64,000 nt of DNA from Saccharibacter sp. EH611 (GTDB lineage: Bacteria > Pseudomonadota > Alphaproteobacteria > Acetobacterales > Acetobacteraceae), in NCBI RefSeq assembly GCF_009834765.1, contig NZ_WVHP01000025.1, positions 1 to 64,000 on the forward strand. Direction: 5' to 3'. Position numbers and translations under genes: made by a program. Under the pieces are notes generated by a model. It worked only from the letters and a program-made list of their open reading frames with translations, did no database searches and was not told the origin of the DNA. Below, in pieces: positions 1 through 9,045 of this stretch. How positions within the stretch are numbered: position 1 is the stretch's first letter; the number at the start of each line of letters is the position of its first letter.

Positions 1-751
<751 letters not shown>

Positions 752-842
752 TCACACATCAAAACACATGCACAGTAGTCAGTCACACTCTCTTCAAAAA
801 ACACCAACCAACACTCCCATCACCTTACAGGGTGAGCGGGAA

Positions 843-961
843 GACCTGGTGGCTATGGCGGGGGCTCCAAACCCGATCCCATCCCGAACTCGGCCGTCAA
901 AACCCCCAGCGCCTATGATACTGCTCCTCGATGAGTGGAAAAGTCGGTCGCCGCCAGGTCC
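843..961 (+). rRNA. rrf: 5S ribosomal RNA
   Basis: The sequence starts with GACCTGGTGGC and ends with GCCGCCAGGTC, which pair to close helix I. The middle carries the conserved CCCGATCCCATCCCGAACTCGG loop region of alphaproteobacterial 5S rRNA. It lies about 90 bases after the 23S end, the normal place in an rrn operon. No tRNA is visible between or after the two rRNAs. Confidence 0.95.
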
Positions 962-980
962 CCTCGCTTACCCTTATTTC

Positions 981-1007
981 AACCCCTCTTCGGAGGGGTT
1001 TTTTTAT
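981..1007 (+). terminator. Rho-independent terminator of the rRNA operon
   Basis: AACCCCTC and its complement GAGGGGTT flank a short TTCG loop and are followed by a run of T. It sits 20 bases after the 5S gene and would end rrn transcription. Confidence 0.93.
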
Positions 1008-1026
1008 TATATGAATTTTTTACCTT

Positions 1027-1040
1027 TTGATTTAAATCAA
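1027..1040. promoter_or_regulatory. perfect FNR/FixK-type operator
   Basis: TTGATTTAAATCAA is a perfect 14-base palindrome that matches the FNR-family consensus TTGAT-N4-ATCAA at every fixed position. It ends 60 bases before the ATG of the SDR gene, a usual distance for an activator site. Known: FNR/FixK-type regulators bind such sites, often in response to oxygen. Inference: the downstream dehydrogenase is oxygen-controlled. Confidence 0.6.
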
Positions 1041-1100
1041 CGTATTCTCTCTTATCAGCGTTACCGTAGGGCCATCTTAATATGATGATGGAGATGACCA

Positions 1101-1868
1101 ATGGGACGCGTTTCAGGTAAAATTGCTCTTGTCACTGGTGGCGCCATGGGGATTGGTAAAGCGACAGCCGTGCGCTTGGCCAAAGAAGGGGCCAAGGTCA
1201 TTTTAGGTGATCTTAATGCAGAAGCAGGGCAGGCAACGGTTAAGGAAATTGAAGAGGCTGGCGGTAAGGCTTGCTTTCTACCATTGAATGTCGCCAAAGA
1301 AGAAGACTGGAAAAAAGTCATGGCTGCGATTAAGCAGCATGATGGCCGTCTTGATATCGCTGTCAACAATGCTGGTATTGCGTATGAGGGAACGGTCGAA
1401 ACGACTTCTCTCGAAGATTGGCGTCGTGTTGAGTCGATCAATCTTGATGGTGTCTTTTTGGGAACAAAATATGCCATTGAATTGATGAAAGAGAACGGCA
1501 AGGAGGGCGGTTCCATCATCAATATGTGTTCCAGCTCTGGTCTTGTTGGTATCCCTAACCTGACCGCTTATGGGGCAACAAAGGGCGGCGTGAAAATGTT
1601 TACGAAGTCTGCTGCGCTGCATTGTGCGCGTTCAGGCTATAATATTCGTGTGAATAATGTGTGCCCTGGCTACATTTGGACACCATTGGTGGAAGAACTT
1701 ACTCGCACGGATAAAGAGGCGTATGATCGTCTCGTAGCGGTTCATCCGTTGGGGCATTTGGGTGATACGGATGATATTGCTTATGGCATTCTCTATCTTG
1801 CTTCCCATGAATCCAAGTTTGTAACAGCTTCTGAACTTGTTATTGATGGTGGCTATACAGCGGAATAA
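1101..1868 (+). CDS. SDR-family NAD-dependent alcohol/sugar dehydrogenase
   Basis: A 255-residue classical short-chain dehydrogenase, the usual length for the family. Visible are the cofactor-binding TGGAMGIG (residues 12-19), the NNAG motif (89-92), and a catalytic set of Ser144-146, Tyr157 and Lys161 (YGATK). An aspartate at residue 37, at the end of the second strand, favours NAD over NADP. The C-terminus ends in the common IDGGYTA motif. GGAG lies about 8 bases before the ATG. It is cytoplasmic and probably interconverts a ketone and a secondary alcohol, as acetic acid bacterial relatives do; the substrate cannot be read from sequence. It stands alone between two terminators, behind an FNR-type palindrome. 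Confidence 0.88.
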   Translation: MGRVSGKIALVTGGAMGIGKATAVRLAKEGAKVILGDLNAEAGQATVKEIEEAGGKACFLPLNVAKEEDWKKVMAAIKQHDGRLDIAVNNAGIAYEGTVETTSLEDWRRVESINLDGVFLGTKYAIELMKENGKEGGSIINMCSSSGLVGIPNLTAYGATKGGVKMFTKSAALHCARSGYNIRVNNVCPGYIWTPLVEELTRTDKEAYDRLVAVHPLGHLGDTDDIAYGILYLASHESKFVTASELVIDGGYTAE

Positions 1869-1897
1869 TACGCCTCTATTATTCCTGAGATAGTGTG

Positions 1898-1933
1898 TTA
1901 AGGGCTCTTTTTGGAAAATAAGAGAGCCCTTAA
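1898..1933 (+). terminator. hairpin after the SDR gene
   Basis: Perfect 11-base arms TTAAGGGCTCT and AGAGCCCTTAA flank a 14-base loop, 30 bases after the SDR stop codon. The T-rich tail is weak, so it may be a terminator or a stabilising hairpin. It also argues against the next gene starting before about 1940. Confidence 0.65.
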
Positions 1934-1967
1934 TCTATGTCTTTCATATTTTGAATACGAAATAATA

Positions 1968-2379
1968 ATGCAGATTTTTTCATCTTCTCTATTGTGGCTG
2001 AGCGTTACTCTTAGTGGTTTTGTTGTCGGAGGCCTTTTATCAGGGCACATGATCCATTGTGCTCAGGCGGAATCTATAGTGGTGCCTCAAAAAGCTTTCC
2101 TCAACACAGGGGGTGATGACGGAGAGTGAGAAAGAAGATTTAGAAAAGGTGACGCTGCACTCTTCACCGGAAGAAAAATTTCGCATAGGCGCTCACTATT
2201 ATCGGCATCCCCAGCAGGCGCATGATTTAGATCGTGCGATTTTTTTAATCACGCAATTGGCTGATGCGGGTTTTGTCGGTGGGCAAGCTTTACGCTGGCT
2301 CCATAAAGCGTGTGATGGACAGTATTTGGAGGCTTGTAAGGAAATTCCCGATATTGAAGCGGGGCTTGCGTCTTACTAA
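1968..2379 (+). pseudogene. secreted Sel1/TPR-like protein, frameshifted
   Basis: Two overlapping frames together give one plausible protein. The first, from ATG 1968, encodes an N-terminal hydrophobic signal segment ending near AQAE and runs into a stop at 2129. The second, open through 2113-2379, encodes a helical Sel1-like stretch with alternating small residues, typical of cell-envelope Sel1/TPR proteins. The frames meet at a run of five G (2109-2113), so a one-base change there would join them. Either the gene is inactive, the run is a sequencing error, or the second part is a short separate gene starting at GTG 2113. There is no obvious ribosome site for the second part. Confidence 0.5.
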
Positions 2380-2662
2380 GAACGACTTTTTTTAAGCTTA
2401 TAGCCGTGTCGCTAGTGGTAGTCTTGCATTGCGTTATGGAACGTACCTGATGAAGACGTCTCTCTAGGGGAAGTACAAACTGGTTCGTCATTATAGAGCA
2501 GAGAAAGCGCTCTTATATCTGATCAGTCTGTTGTTCGGCACACAGATGACGATCGTCGAGAGGTCGGAGTGTCTTGTTTGATACTGATGCGTTAGATGGC
2601 GTGTGCACTGTCACATGATCCCCCGCCCAGTCTTTCTACGAGAACAGGCGGGGGTATTGGTC

Positions 2663-3670
2663 TTACAACCCAGAGAAAAGTGGGGTGGAGAGATAACGCT
2701 CGGCAAAAGAAGGAGCGATGGCGACGATGATTTTATCATGATAGCGTTCTTCGCGTGCGAGGGTCATAGCTGCGAAGAGCGAGGCACCGGAGGAGATCCC
2801 AATGGGAAGCCCTTCTGTGCGGGCACAGAGGCGTGATGTCGCAAGAGCATCATGTTCTGCCACAGGGATCACGCGGTCAATGGCGGTCAGGTCGAGTGTT
2901 TCGGGCTTAAAGCCCGCGCCAATCCCCTGGATGCCATGGGGCCCGGGTTCGTCACCATTGAGAATGGCACTTTCCATCGGTTCAAGACCGATGACCTCAA
3001 GCCCCTTTTTGCGCTTTTTGAGGGCTTGCGCGATGCCGGAGGCCGTTCCACCCGTTCCGAGGCCGGCAATGACGACATCAACGGCGCCGTCTGTATCTTG
3101 CCAGATTTCTTCAGCCGTCGTGGTAGCATGAATATGGGGGTTAGCCGGGTTTTGGAATTGGCTAGGCATCCATGCATTGTCTGTTTTGCGCACAATCTCT
3201 TCTGCTTCTTCAATCGCGCCTCGCATGCCCTTAGCGGCTGGGGTGAGCTTGAGGGTGGCACCAAGCAGCGTCATCATTTTGCGACGTTCGATGGAGGCAC
3301 TTTCAGGCATAGTGACGATGAGCTTATAGCCCATGGAGGCTGCGGCAAAAGCAAGGGCAATGCCGGTATTCCCCGATGTTGGTTCCACAAGAGTGGAGTG
3401 ATGTGGGCTAATGATCCCTCGCTCTTGAGCATCACGAAGCATCGCGACGCCGATTCTGTCTTTTACGGAGCCGAGGGGATTGAAAAATTCGAGCTTTAGT
3501 AGGATATGGGCGTGCAGATTTTCACGTTCGGTTAAATGTGGGAGGCCGACAAGTGGCGTACCACCAACCGTCTCAACGAACGAGGGGTACACGCGCCCGC
3601 GTGGTTGTGCGAAAGGAGTATCGGAGAGTGGAAAAGGACTCTGCGAAGGGGAGGAAGAGCGATGTGTCAT
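2663..3670 (-). CDS. cysK: cysteine synthase A (O-acetylserine sulfhydrylase)
   Basis: A PLP enzyme of 335 residues that makes cysteine from O-acetylserine and sulfide in the cytoplasm. The PLP lysine is Lys70 in GSVKDR. The substrate loop is TSGNTG (98-103) and the phosphate-binding loop is GTGGT (205-209); all are intact. Start 3670 is chosen because AGGAG precedes it by a good spacing. An earlier in-frame ATG would add 12 atypical residues. The N-terminus is about 25 residues longer than in enteric CysK and rich in serine and proline. It is divergent from an Rrf2 regulator and beside the sulfite-reduction genes, which supports a biosynthetic role. Confidence 0.92.
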   Translation of the reverse strand: MTHRSSSPSQSPFPLSDTPFAQPRGRVYPSFVETVGGTPLVGLPHLTERENLHAHILLKLEFFNPLGSVKDRIGVAMLRDAQERGIISPHHSTLVEPTSGNTGIALAFAAASMGYKLIVTMPESASIERRKMMTLLGATLKLTPAAKGMRGAIEEAEEIVRKTDNAWMPSQFQNPANPHIHATTTAEEIWQDTDGAVDVVIAGLGTGGTASGIAQALKKRKKGLEVIGLEPMESAILNGDEPGPHGIQGIGAGFKPETLDLTAIDRVIPVAEHDALATSRLCARTEGLPIGISSGASLFAAMTLAREERYHDKIIVAIAPSFAERYLSTPLFSGL

Positions 3671-3718
3671 GTGGTTTCTCCTACCAAAGAGGAACATTTT
3701 CTGCACAGTCTACTAAAC

Positions 3719-3742
3719 TATTTCACTTTTGACGATGAAATA
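3719..3742. promoter_or_regulatory. candidate operator between cysK and the Rrf2 gene
   Basis: The inverted repeat TATTTCA-N10-TGAAATA lies in the 102-base divergent region. It could bind the adjacent Rrf2 regulator or overlap the promoters; a TATAAT-like element follows at about 3745-3751. This is inference from symmetry and position only. Confidence 0.35.
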
Positions 3743-3772
3743 TCGTATAAATAGAGAGATCTTTCTGAGCAG

Positions 3773-4237
3773 ATGAGTTTAACCATGTATCTTAAGAGTG
3801 ACCGTATTCTGACTGCCTTGTCAATTATGCTAGACGTGGCCTTCTATGCTGGGCGGTCAGGTGTGGTAAGTGGGGCTGATATTGCCAAGCGGAGTGGGTT
3901 GCTGCGCCGTGGTATTGAGCCCGTGCTTCAGGCTCTTTCACGGGCTAATTTGTTGGATAGTGTGCGTGGGCCTAAAGGTGGGTACCGTTTGGCGCGCTCC
4001 CCTCGTGTGATCGTGCTGCGTGATATTGCGCGTGCCGTTGGGGTTGAGGAAACCTTGAGAGGCGGCAAAGGAGTCGAAAATCCACTTTTTGAAAAGGTTA
4101 TCGCGCCGTTCTGGGGGATGTTGAACACAAAGGTGGATGCGCATCTTGGCGAGATGACGTTGAGTGATTTGCTCTTACAGGCCGAAAAATCTGGCTTAGA
4201 GCGCCCTCATCAAGCGCCTCTTTCGTTTACTATTTAA
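3773..4237 (+). CDS. Rrf2-family transcriptional regulator (CymR-like)
   Basis: A 154-residue protein with an N-terminal winged helix. The family wing motif is seen as RGPKGGYRLA around residues 66-75. Unlike IscR and NsrR it contains no cysteine at all, so it cannot hold an Fe-S cluster. This recalls CymR, the cluster-free Rrf2 repressor of cysteine metabolism that senses through a complex with CysK in Firmicutes. Here it is divergent from cysK and followed by cysG-cysI, so control of sulfur assimilation is likely. The start could instead be Met at 3785; neither has a strong ribosome site. Confidence 0.8.
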   Translation: MSLTMYLKSDRILTALSIMLDVAFYAGRSGVVSGADIAKRSGLLRRGIEPVLQALSRANLLDSVRGPKGGYRLARSPRVIVLRDIARAVGVEETLRGGKGVENPLFEKVIAPFWGMLNTKVDAHLGEMTLSDLLLQAEKSGLERPHQAPLSFTI

Positions 4238-4268
4238 GAGTGATTATCATCATCACACGATGAACAAT

Positions 4269-4287
4269 GGTATTTTTTAAAAATACC
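4269..4287. promoter_or_regulatory. 19-base palindrome upstream of cysG
   Basis: GGTATTTTTTAAAAATACC has perfect 9-base arms around a single central base. With almost no loop it fits a protein-binding site better than a hairpin. It lies about 50 bases before cysG and about 30 after the Rrf2 gene, so the Rrf2 protein is a natural candidate to bind it. Confidence 0.45.
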
Positions 4288-4336
4288 GTCATAAAATGTT
4301 GATTTTTGCGCGTAATAGCGCATTCTCTTCTTTGTG

Positions 4337-5764
4337 ATGATGACAAACGCTTCTTATCTTCCCATCGCCTTGCGGTTAGATCAGTGTCAGGTTCTGCTGA
4401 TCGGTGGGGGGGCTATTGCAACCAATAAGCTCCGCCTTCTTCTCGGTCGTGGTGCGCATATTCATGTCTGGGCGTCTCGTATTACGTCGGAGATTCGCCG
4501 GTCGGTTGATCAGGGGATCGTGCAATGGCGGGACGACCCCATTGAGGACGGGGCTTTGCGGGCGCTTTTGCCGCAGATGGCGCTGGGTTTTGCCGCCACG
4601 GATGATGACGCTCTGAATAAACGTGTCGCTGAATATGCACATCAGCAACGTGTCCCGGTTTGCGCGGTGGATGACCAAGCCGTATCGAGTTTTATCACTC
4701 CTGCTTTTGTGGATCGTACACCTGTGCAAGTTGCGATCACGACGGAAGGAGCGTCGCCTGTGTTAGCGCGACGCCTACGACAAAAGTTGGAGGAGCTTCT
4801 CCCCTCAAGCTTAGGAGAGGCGGCGCGCTTTATGCAGGCGCAGCGGGGTTGGATAAAAGAAGCATTACCGGAGGTGGATGAGCGTCGTCGCGTCTGGGAA
4901 GCGTTCCTAGATGGCGTGGGGTATGAAGCCGCGTTAGCAGGAGAGCATGAGCGGGCGCGTGAAAGCTTGCAGGCGCTTGTAGAAGGGCGGGAGCGTCAAG
5001 GCGAGGTGTGGCTTGTGGGAGCTGGGCCGGGCCATCCTGACCTGCTGACCTTAGCGGCGTTGCGCTTGATGCAGAATGCCGATAGCGTGCTGTATGACAA
5101 TCTCGTATCGGATCGTATCCTAGACCGTGTGCGGCGGGATGCCGAGCGTGTCTATGTTGGGAAGAAAGCGAGTCATCATACGCTGCCACAGCGCGATATT
5201 GAGGCGGAATTATTACGGCGCGCGCAGCGTGGGGAGCGGGTTTTGCGCCTTAAAGGCGGTGATCCCTTTATTTTTGGCCGCGGTGGGGAGGAGATGGAAG
5301 CGCTCCTTGCCCATAATATCCCTGTGCGTGTGATCCCTGGTGTGACAGCGGCGAGCGGTTGTGGTGCTGCGGCTGGGATACCGCTGACTCATCGCGATTG
5401 TGCTCAAAGTTGCGTGTTTGTGACGGGTCATGCGCGTGCTGATGGGGTGTTGAATCTGCATTGGCCGAGCTTAGCGCAACCGGGACAAACGGTTGTTGTC
5501 TATATGGGGTTGGGACAGATTGGTGTTCTGTGCCGGCAACTTATGGCGCATGGCCTACCGGATAGCTGGCCGATGGCGGTGGTGTATCGTGGAACTTGCA
5601 CTGGCCAACATGTTGTGACGGGCACACTAAGGACTATGCCCCAACGGGTGCAAGAAGAAGGGCTCAGTAGTCCGGTATTGATGATTATAGGGGAGGTGGT
5701 GCATCATCGTGGTGTAGGCGCGTTCCCAGCGTTTAACGCTTTTGCGTCGAAGGAGGAGGCTTGA
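4337..5764 (+). CDS. cysG: siroheme synthase CysG (trifunctional)
   Basis: A 475-residue fusion, close to the usual length. The N-terminal dehydrogenase/ferrochelatase part shows the NAD-binding LLIGGGAIATNK motif near residue 22. The C-terminal SAM-dependent uroporphyrinogen III methyltransferase shows VGAGPGHPDLLT near residue 228 and a later RLKGGDPFIFGRG motif. It turns uroporphyrinogen III into siroheme, the cofactor of the sulfite reductase encoded two genes downstream. The start region reads GTG-ATG-ATG without a clear ribosome site; the first ATG is used here. Its stop overlaps the next start (TGATG), so the genes are translationally coupled. Confidence 0.93.
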   Translation: MMTNASYLPIALRLDQCQVLLIGGGAIATNKLRLLLGRGAHIHVWASRITSEIRRSVDQGIVQWRDDPIEDGALRALLPQMALGFAATDDDALNKRVAEYAHQQRVPVCAVDDQAVSSFITPAFVDRTPVQVAITTEGASPVLARRLRQKLEELLPSSLGEAARFMQAQRGWIKEALPEVDERRRVWEAFLDGVGYEAALAGEHERARESLQALVEGRERQGEVWLVGAGPGHPDLLTLAALRLMQNADSVLYDNLVSDRILDRVRRDAERVYVGKKASHHTLPQRDIEAELLRRAQRGERVLRLKGGDPFIFGRGGEEMEALLAHNIPVRVIPGVTAASGCGAAAGIPLTHRDCAQSCVFVTGHARADGVLNLHWPSLAQPGQTVVVYMGLGQIGVLCRQLMAHGLPDSWPMAVVYRGTCTGQHVVTGTLRTMPQRVQEEGLSSPVLMIIGEVVHHRGVGAFPAFNAFASKEEA

Positions 5765-6093
5765 TGAAGCGCTTGTCACATCTCAGTCCCGATGAGTGTG
5801 TCTTATTGACGGCGGCTCGTTTGCTGGACGGACGAATTGTCTGGCGCGGTCAAGATGGGCGATGGTTTGATCGTGTTGCTCAGGCTACGTGCTTAACGGC
5901 AGAAGAAAGCGCGGCTGCGTTAGAAGAGGCGACCGCTCAGGCGGCTCGTCAGGGGGTTATGGGTGTGTATCCCGTTGTGGCCCGTAAAGGGGCGCCGCCT
6001 CAGCCGGTGAGTATGAAAGAGCATATTCGTGCCTTTGGCCCGACTGTTCATCCTGAATTTTCTTATGCCCCACAACCGGAGGCCTCCTCATGA
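5764..6093 (+). CDS. DUF2849 family protein
   Basis: A 109-residue protein of the DUF2849 type, a small family found between cysG and the sulfite reductase gene in many alphaproteobacteria. The function is not established. It is cytoplasmic, with no signal peptide or membrane segment. Both ends overlap neighbours (TGATG with cysG, ATGA with cysI), so it is made in step with the siroheme and sulfite-reduction enzymes. A small accessory role in sulfite reduction is likely but inferred from context. Confidence 0.8.
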   Translation: MKRLSHLSPDECVLLTAARLLDGRIVWRGQDGRWFDRVAQATCLTAEESAAALEEATAQAARQGVMGVYPVVARKGAPPQPVSMKEHIRAFGPTVHPEFSYAPQPEASS

Positions 6094-7760
6094 AACAGCC
6101 TGTTGGACATTACGCGTATGAGTCCCGTGATCGGGAGTTTTTACAAGAACGTATTGCGGAATTTGAAGACCAAGTGAAGCGTCGGCTTAGTGGGGCGTTG
6201 AGTGAGGAAGAGTTCAAACCGCTGCGTTTGATGAATGGCATCTATCTGCAAGTGCACGCTTATATGCTGCGCGTTGCGATTCCGTATGGGATTTTAGATA
6301 GCCGGCAGCTGCGTAAATTAGCCCATGTGGCACAACGGTATGACCGTGGTTACGGGCATTTTACCACACGGCAAAATATTCAGTTTAATTGGATCGCTCT
6401 GGAAGACGCTCCAGCTATTTTGCGTGATTTAGCCGAAGCGGACATGCATGCCATTCAAACGAGTGGTAACTGCATCCGTAATATTACATCTGACGAATAT
6501 GCGGGTGCGGCGCGTGATGAGCTGATGGATCCACGTGTGCATGCGGAGATTTTGCGTCAATGGTCGACGCTTCATCCTGAATTTACGTTTCTGCCTCGGA
6601 AGTTCAAAATCGCGATTTCAGGAAGTCCCGAAGACCGCGTTGCCGCGCGCTTCCACGATATTGGATTATTGGCACGTCCGAGTGAGAATGGGCCGCTTTT
6701 TCGGGTCTTTGTTGGGGGTGGTTTGGGCCGAACGCCTGTTGTGGGGCAAGAATTGTTCGACAGCGTGCCAGAAGCCGAATTATTAGCGACGCTTGAGGCG
6801 ACGTTGCGTGTTTATAACGCCTATGGACGGCGTGATAACCTCTATCGTGCACGGATCAAGATTTTGGTTCAGACGATTGGTATTGAGCCGTTCCGTGAGG
6901 CCGTAAAGGCTGAACTGGCGAAGATGGATCTTTCCCATTATCGTCTAACACCGGAGCGTGTGGCAGCTATTCGTGCTCGCTTTGCCGCTCCTGAACTGCA
7001 TGCTGTTGATGATGCGGATGCTGTGTTGGCACAGCATCAAAAAGAAGACCCTGATTTTGCGCGGTGGGTGCAGAGCAATACACACCCTCATTTTGATGAA
7101 GGCTATAGTATCGCCACTGTATCGCTTAAAACGCCCGGGGATATTCCCGGGGATGTGACGGCTGAGCAGATGGACGGTCTCGCAGACATTGCAGAACGCT
7201 TTGCTTTTAGTGAGCTTCGGGTAACGCATTTGCAGAATATTGTGCTGGGTCATGTGCGGAAAGATCAGCTCTATGCGCTGTGGCAGGGGCTAAAAGAGCT
7301 TAACCTTGCGGCACCGAATATCGGCCTTGCAGGGGATATTGTGAGTTGTCCTGGCTTGGATTATTGCACACTGGCCAATGCGCGGTCTCTGCCTCTAGCG
7401 CGTAAGCTAGGCGCACGTTTTGGCGATGCACGCTTGCAAGAAGAGATTGGTGCGTTGAGTATCAATATTTCAGGCTGTATTAATGCCTGTGGGCATCATC
7501 ATGCGGGGCATATTGGTATTTTGGGCGTCGATAAGCGGGGCTCTGAGTTTTACCAAATTCTGCTTGGGGGACAGGCAGGGGATCACGCGTCAATCGGTGC
7601 GATCTTGGGGCCGGCCTTGAGTGAAGATGATGCTGTGGCGGCGATTGCCCGCATAATCGACCATTATCTCGCTCATCGCAATGAGCAGGAAAGTTTCCTA
7701 GAGATGGTGACACGTTTGGGGAAAGCACCCTTTAAGGAGGTGGCTTATGAAACTGTTTAA
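6090..7760 (+). CDS. cysI: siroheme nitrite/sulfite reductase (CysI-like)
   Basis: A 556-residue reductase with the duplicated ferredoxin-like and siroheme domains of the family. The 4Fe-4S/siroheme cysteines are Cys420 and Cys426 (CPGLDYC) and Cys463 and Cys467 (CINAC). An early TSGNCIRNIT motif binds siroheme. It carries out the six-electron reduction of sulfite to sulfide, which CysK then uses. Nitrite reduction cannot be excluded from sequence, but cysG, DUF934 and nearby cysK favour sulfite. GGAGG precedes the ATG, and the start overlaps the previous stop. Confidence 0.9.
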   Translation: MKQPVGHYAYESRDREFLQERIAEFEDQVKRRLSGALSEEEFKPLRLMNGIYLQVHAYMLRVAIPYGILDSRQLRKLAHVAQRYDRGYGHFTTRQNIQFNWIALEDAPAILRDLAEADMHAIQTSGNCIRNITSDEYAGAARDELMDPRVHAEILRQWSTLHPEFTFLPRKFKIAISGSPEDRVAARFHDIGLLARPSENGPLFRVFVGGGLGRTPVVGQELFDSVPEAELLATLEATLRVYNAYGRRDNLYRARIKILVQTIGIEPFREAVKAELAKMDLSHYRLTPERVAAIRARFAAPELHAVDDADAVLAQHQKEDPDFARWVQSNTHPHFDEGYSIATVSLKTPGDIPGDVTAEQMDGLADIAERFAFSELRVTHLQNIVLGHVRKDQLYALWQGLKELNLAAPNIGLAGDIVSCPGLDYCTLANARSLPLARKLGARFGDARLQEEIGALSINISGCINACGHHHAGHIGILGVDKRGSEFYQILLGGQAGDHASIGAILGPALSEDDAVAAIARIIDHYLAHRNEQESFLEMVTRLGKAPFKEVAYETV

Positions 7761-8151
7761 CCTGAGTCAGCAGCATATTATTCCTGCGGAGGAGGCAGAT
7801 CCTGTCTCCTTGGCGGAACTCAAAGAGCACCCCGAAGCGTATGCTGTTGCGTTAGAACCCGATGAGTCTGTTGAGGCTTTGCGTCCCTTTTTGGCACAGA
7901 TAACGCTAGTTGTGCTTCATTTTCCCATTTTTCGTGATGGGCGTGCTTTTACGCAAGCGCGCTCTCTGCGGGAATATGAAGACTATAAGGAGGAAATCCG
8001 TGTTACAGGGCACGTATTGCCTGACCAAGCGGCATTTTTGAGACGCTGTGGCGTAGATACGGTCGTTTTGTCCGATGACGATGACCAAACAGAGTGGGAA
8101 GCACAGCTAAAGCGCTTTACCATCACATATCAGCAAAGCATTGCATCATAA
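7747..8151 (+). CDS. DUF934 family protein
   Basis: A 134-residue protein of the DUF934 family, which accompanies sulfite reductase genes. The conserved centre RDGRAFTQARSLRE and a later ITYQ end are visible. It starts inside the last 14 bases of cysI, with AAGGAGG in the cysI coding sequence. In relatives a cysH (APS/PAPS reductase) gene often lies nearby; none is present here. The biochemical role is unknown, but the coupling implies a part in sulfite reduction. Confidence 0.85.
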   Translation: MKLFNLSQQHIIPAEEADPVSLAELKEHPEAYAVALEPDESVEALRPFLAQITLVVLHFPIFRDGRAFTQARSLREYEDYKEEIRVTGHVLPDQAAFLRRCGVDTVVLSDDDDQTEWEAQLKRFTITYQQSIAS

Positions 8152-8161
8152 GGCTTCAGGG

Positions 8162-8197
8162 CGGTTTACTGTTCTATAAAGAGCGGTAAACCGTTTT
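8162..8197 (+). terminator. terminator of the cys operon
   Basis: CGGTTTAC and GTAAACCG form an 8-base stem with a 16-base loop, followed by TTTT. It begins ten bases after the DUF934 stop. Confidence 0.8.
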
Positions 8198-8203
8198 GGT
8201 ATG

Positions 8204-8434
8204 TTAGGAGTGCTGTTCGCTATGGAGTGCCCTGCTTTTTTTCCATTTTTCCATATTGGCATTGAGTATGTCGAGGCCTTGGTCATTCATTCCGTAAACA
8301 GCCATATGATATTTTAAGAAGATAATAGACAAGATAAATAAGGAGAGAAGAACGGCACACGAAACAGCTATAACGAAGAGAATCTCGGGAAGCGTTAGGG
8401 CATCAATGATTGTTAATATGTCTTTAGTAAACAT
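8204..8434 (-). CDS. small single-pass membrane protein, unknown
   Basis: A 76-residue protein with one long hydrophobic segment (about residues 17-42) and a charged C-terminal tail. I do not recognise the family. It converges on the cys operon and is the last likely host gene before the phage cluster. No clear ribosome site was seen. It could also be the outermost phage gene, so its origin is open. Confidence 0.5.
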   Translation of the reverse strand: MFTKDILTIIDALTLPEILFVIAVSCAVLLSLFILSIIFLKYHMAVYGMNDQGLDILNANMEKWKKSRALHSEQHS

Positions 8435-9045
8435 GGAATAGAACCAAGGCCATCATTAAAGGTAAACCGTTACAAGTCTTATGATGGTCTAATTATCTTT
8501 TTGTTTCAAGTGCTATTTTTCCAGAGCATTTACTATGGGTGGACGTTTTTTACGATCATCAACTTGTCTTGAAAGATAGAAGGATAGGCAAGATATATAG
8601 AAAAATTTTTATTATGAGAACATATTTGTAGGGTTTGCCGATAAAATATGAGAAAGTTTCTTGTCGTTGGGGTGTTTTTATAACAATAGGAAACAGCGTG
8701 AGCTGCCCTCGCTAAGGTTATTAGGGCGTTATGAAGACGACGTACATAATCATCGAGAGGTTGATGTGACTTCTTTATTCTTGGCAGTTCGCCCGAGATA
8801 TTTTATTTGCGAGAAAAACCACGGATAATGCTGAATCTTTGGCAGGGTGATAGGCTTACGCACTAGACAAATGAAGATTCTCTCAGATGTTTGTCTTCAC
8901 CTAGAAAGTAAAATATTATTGTGGTTCTAGGATGCAGAATGCATAGCTAAAATATAATGGTTATTGCTAGACGGGGAGTAGATAAGGCTATGCCCTTCTT
9001 ACGGAGCGTGGATAAGATATGTAATACAATCAAGAGGGCCTCAGT
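8435..9045. other. intergenic region at the left edge of the phage cluster
   Basis: About 610 bases with no convincing gene, tRNA or repeat on either strand. Stop codons are dense. It is the probable left junction between host and phage DNA, but I could not find a duplicated attachment core. Confidence 0.5.

Noticed and set aside
8204-9045. tRNA or attachment site at the left phage edge
   Set aside because: No cloverleaf and no matching sequence at the right edge could be found by eye.
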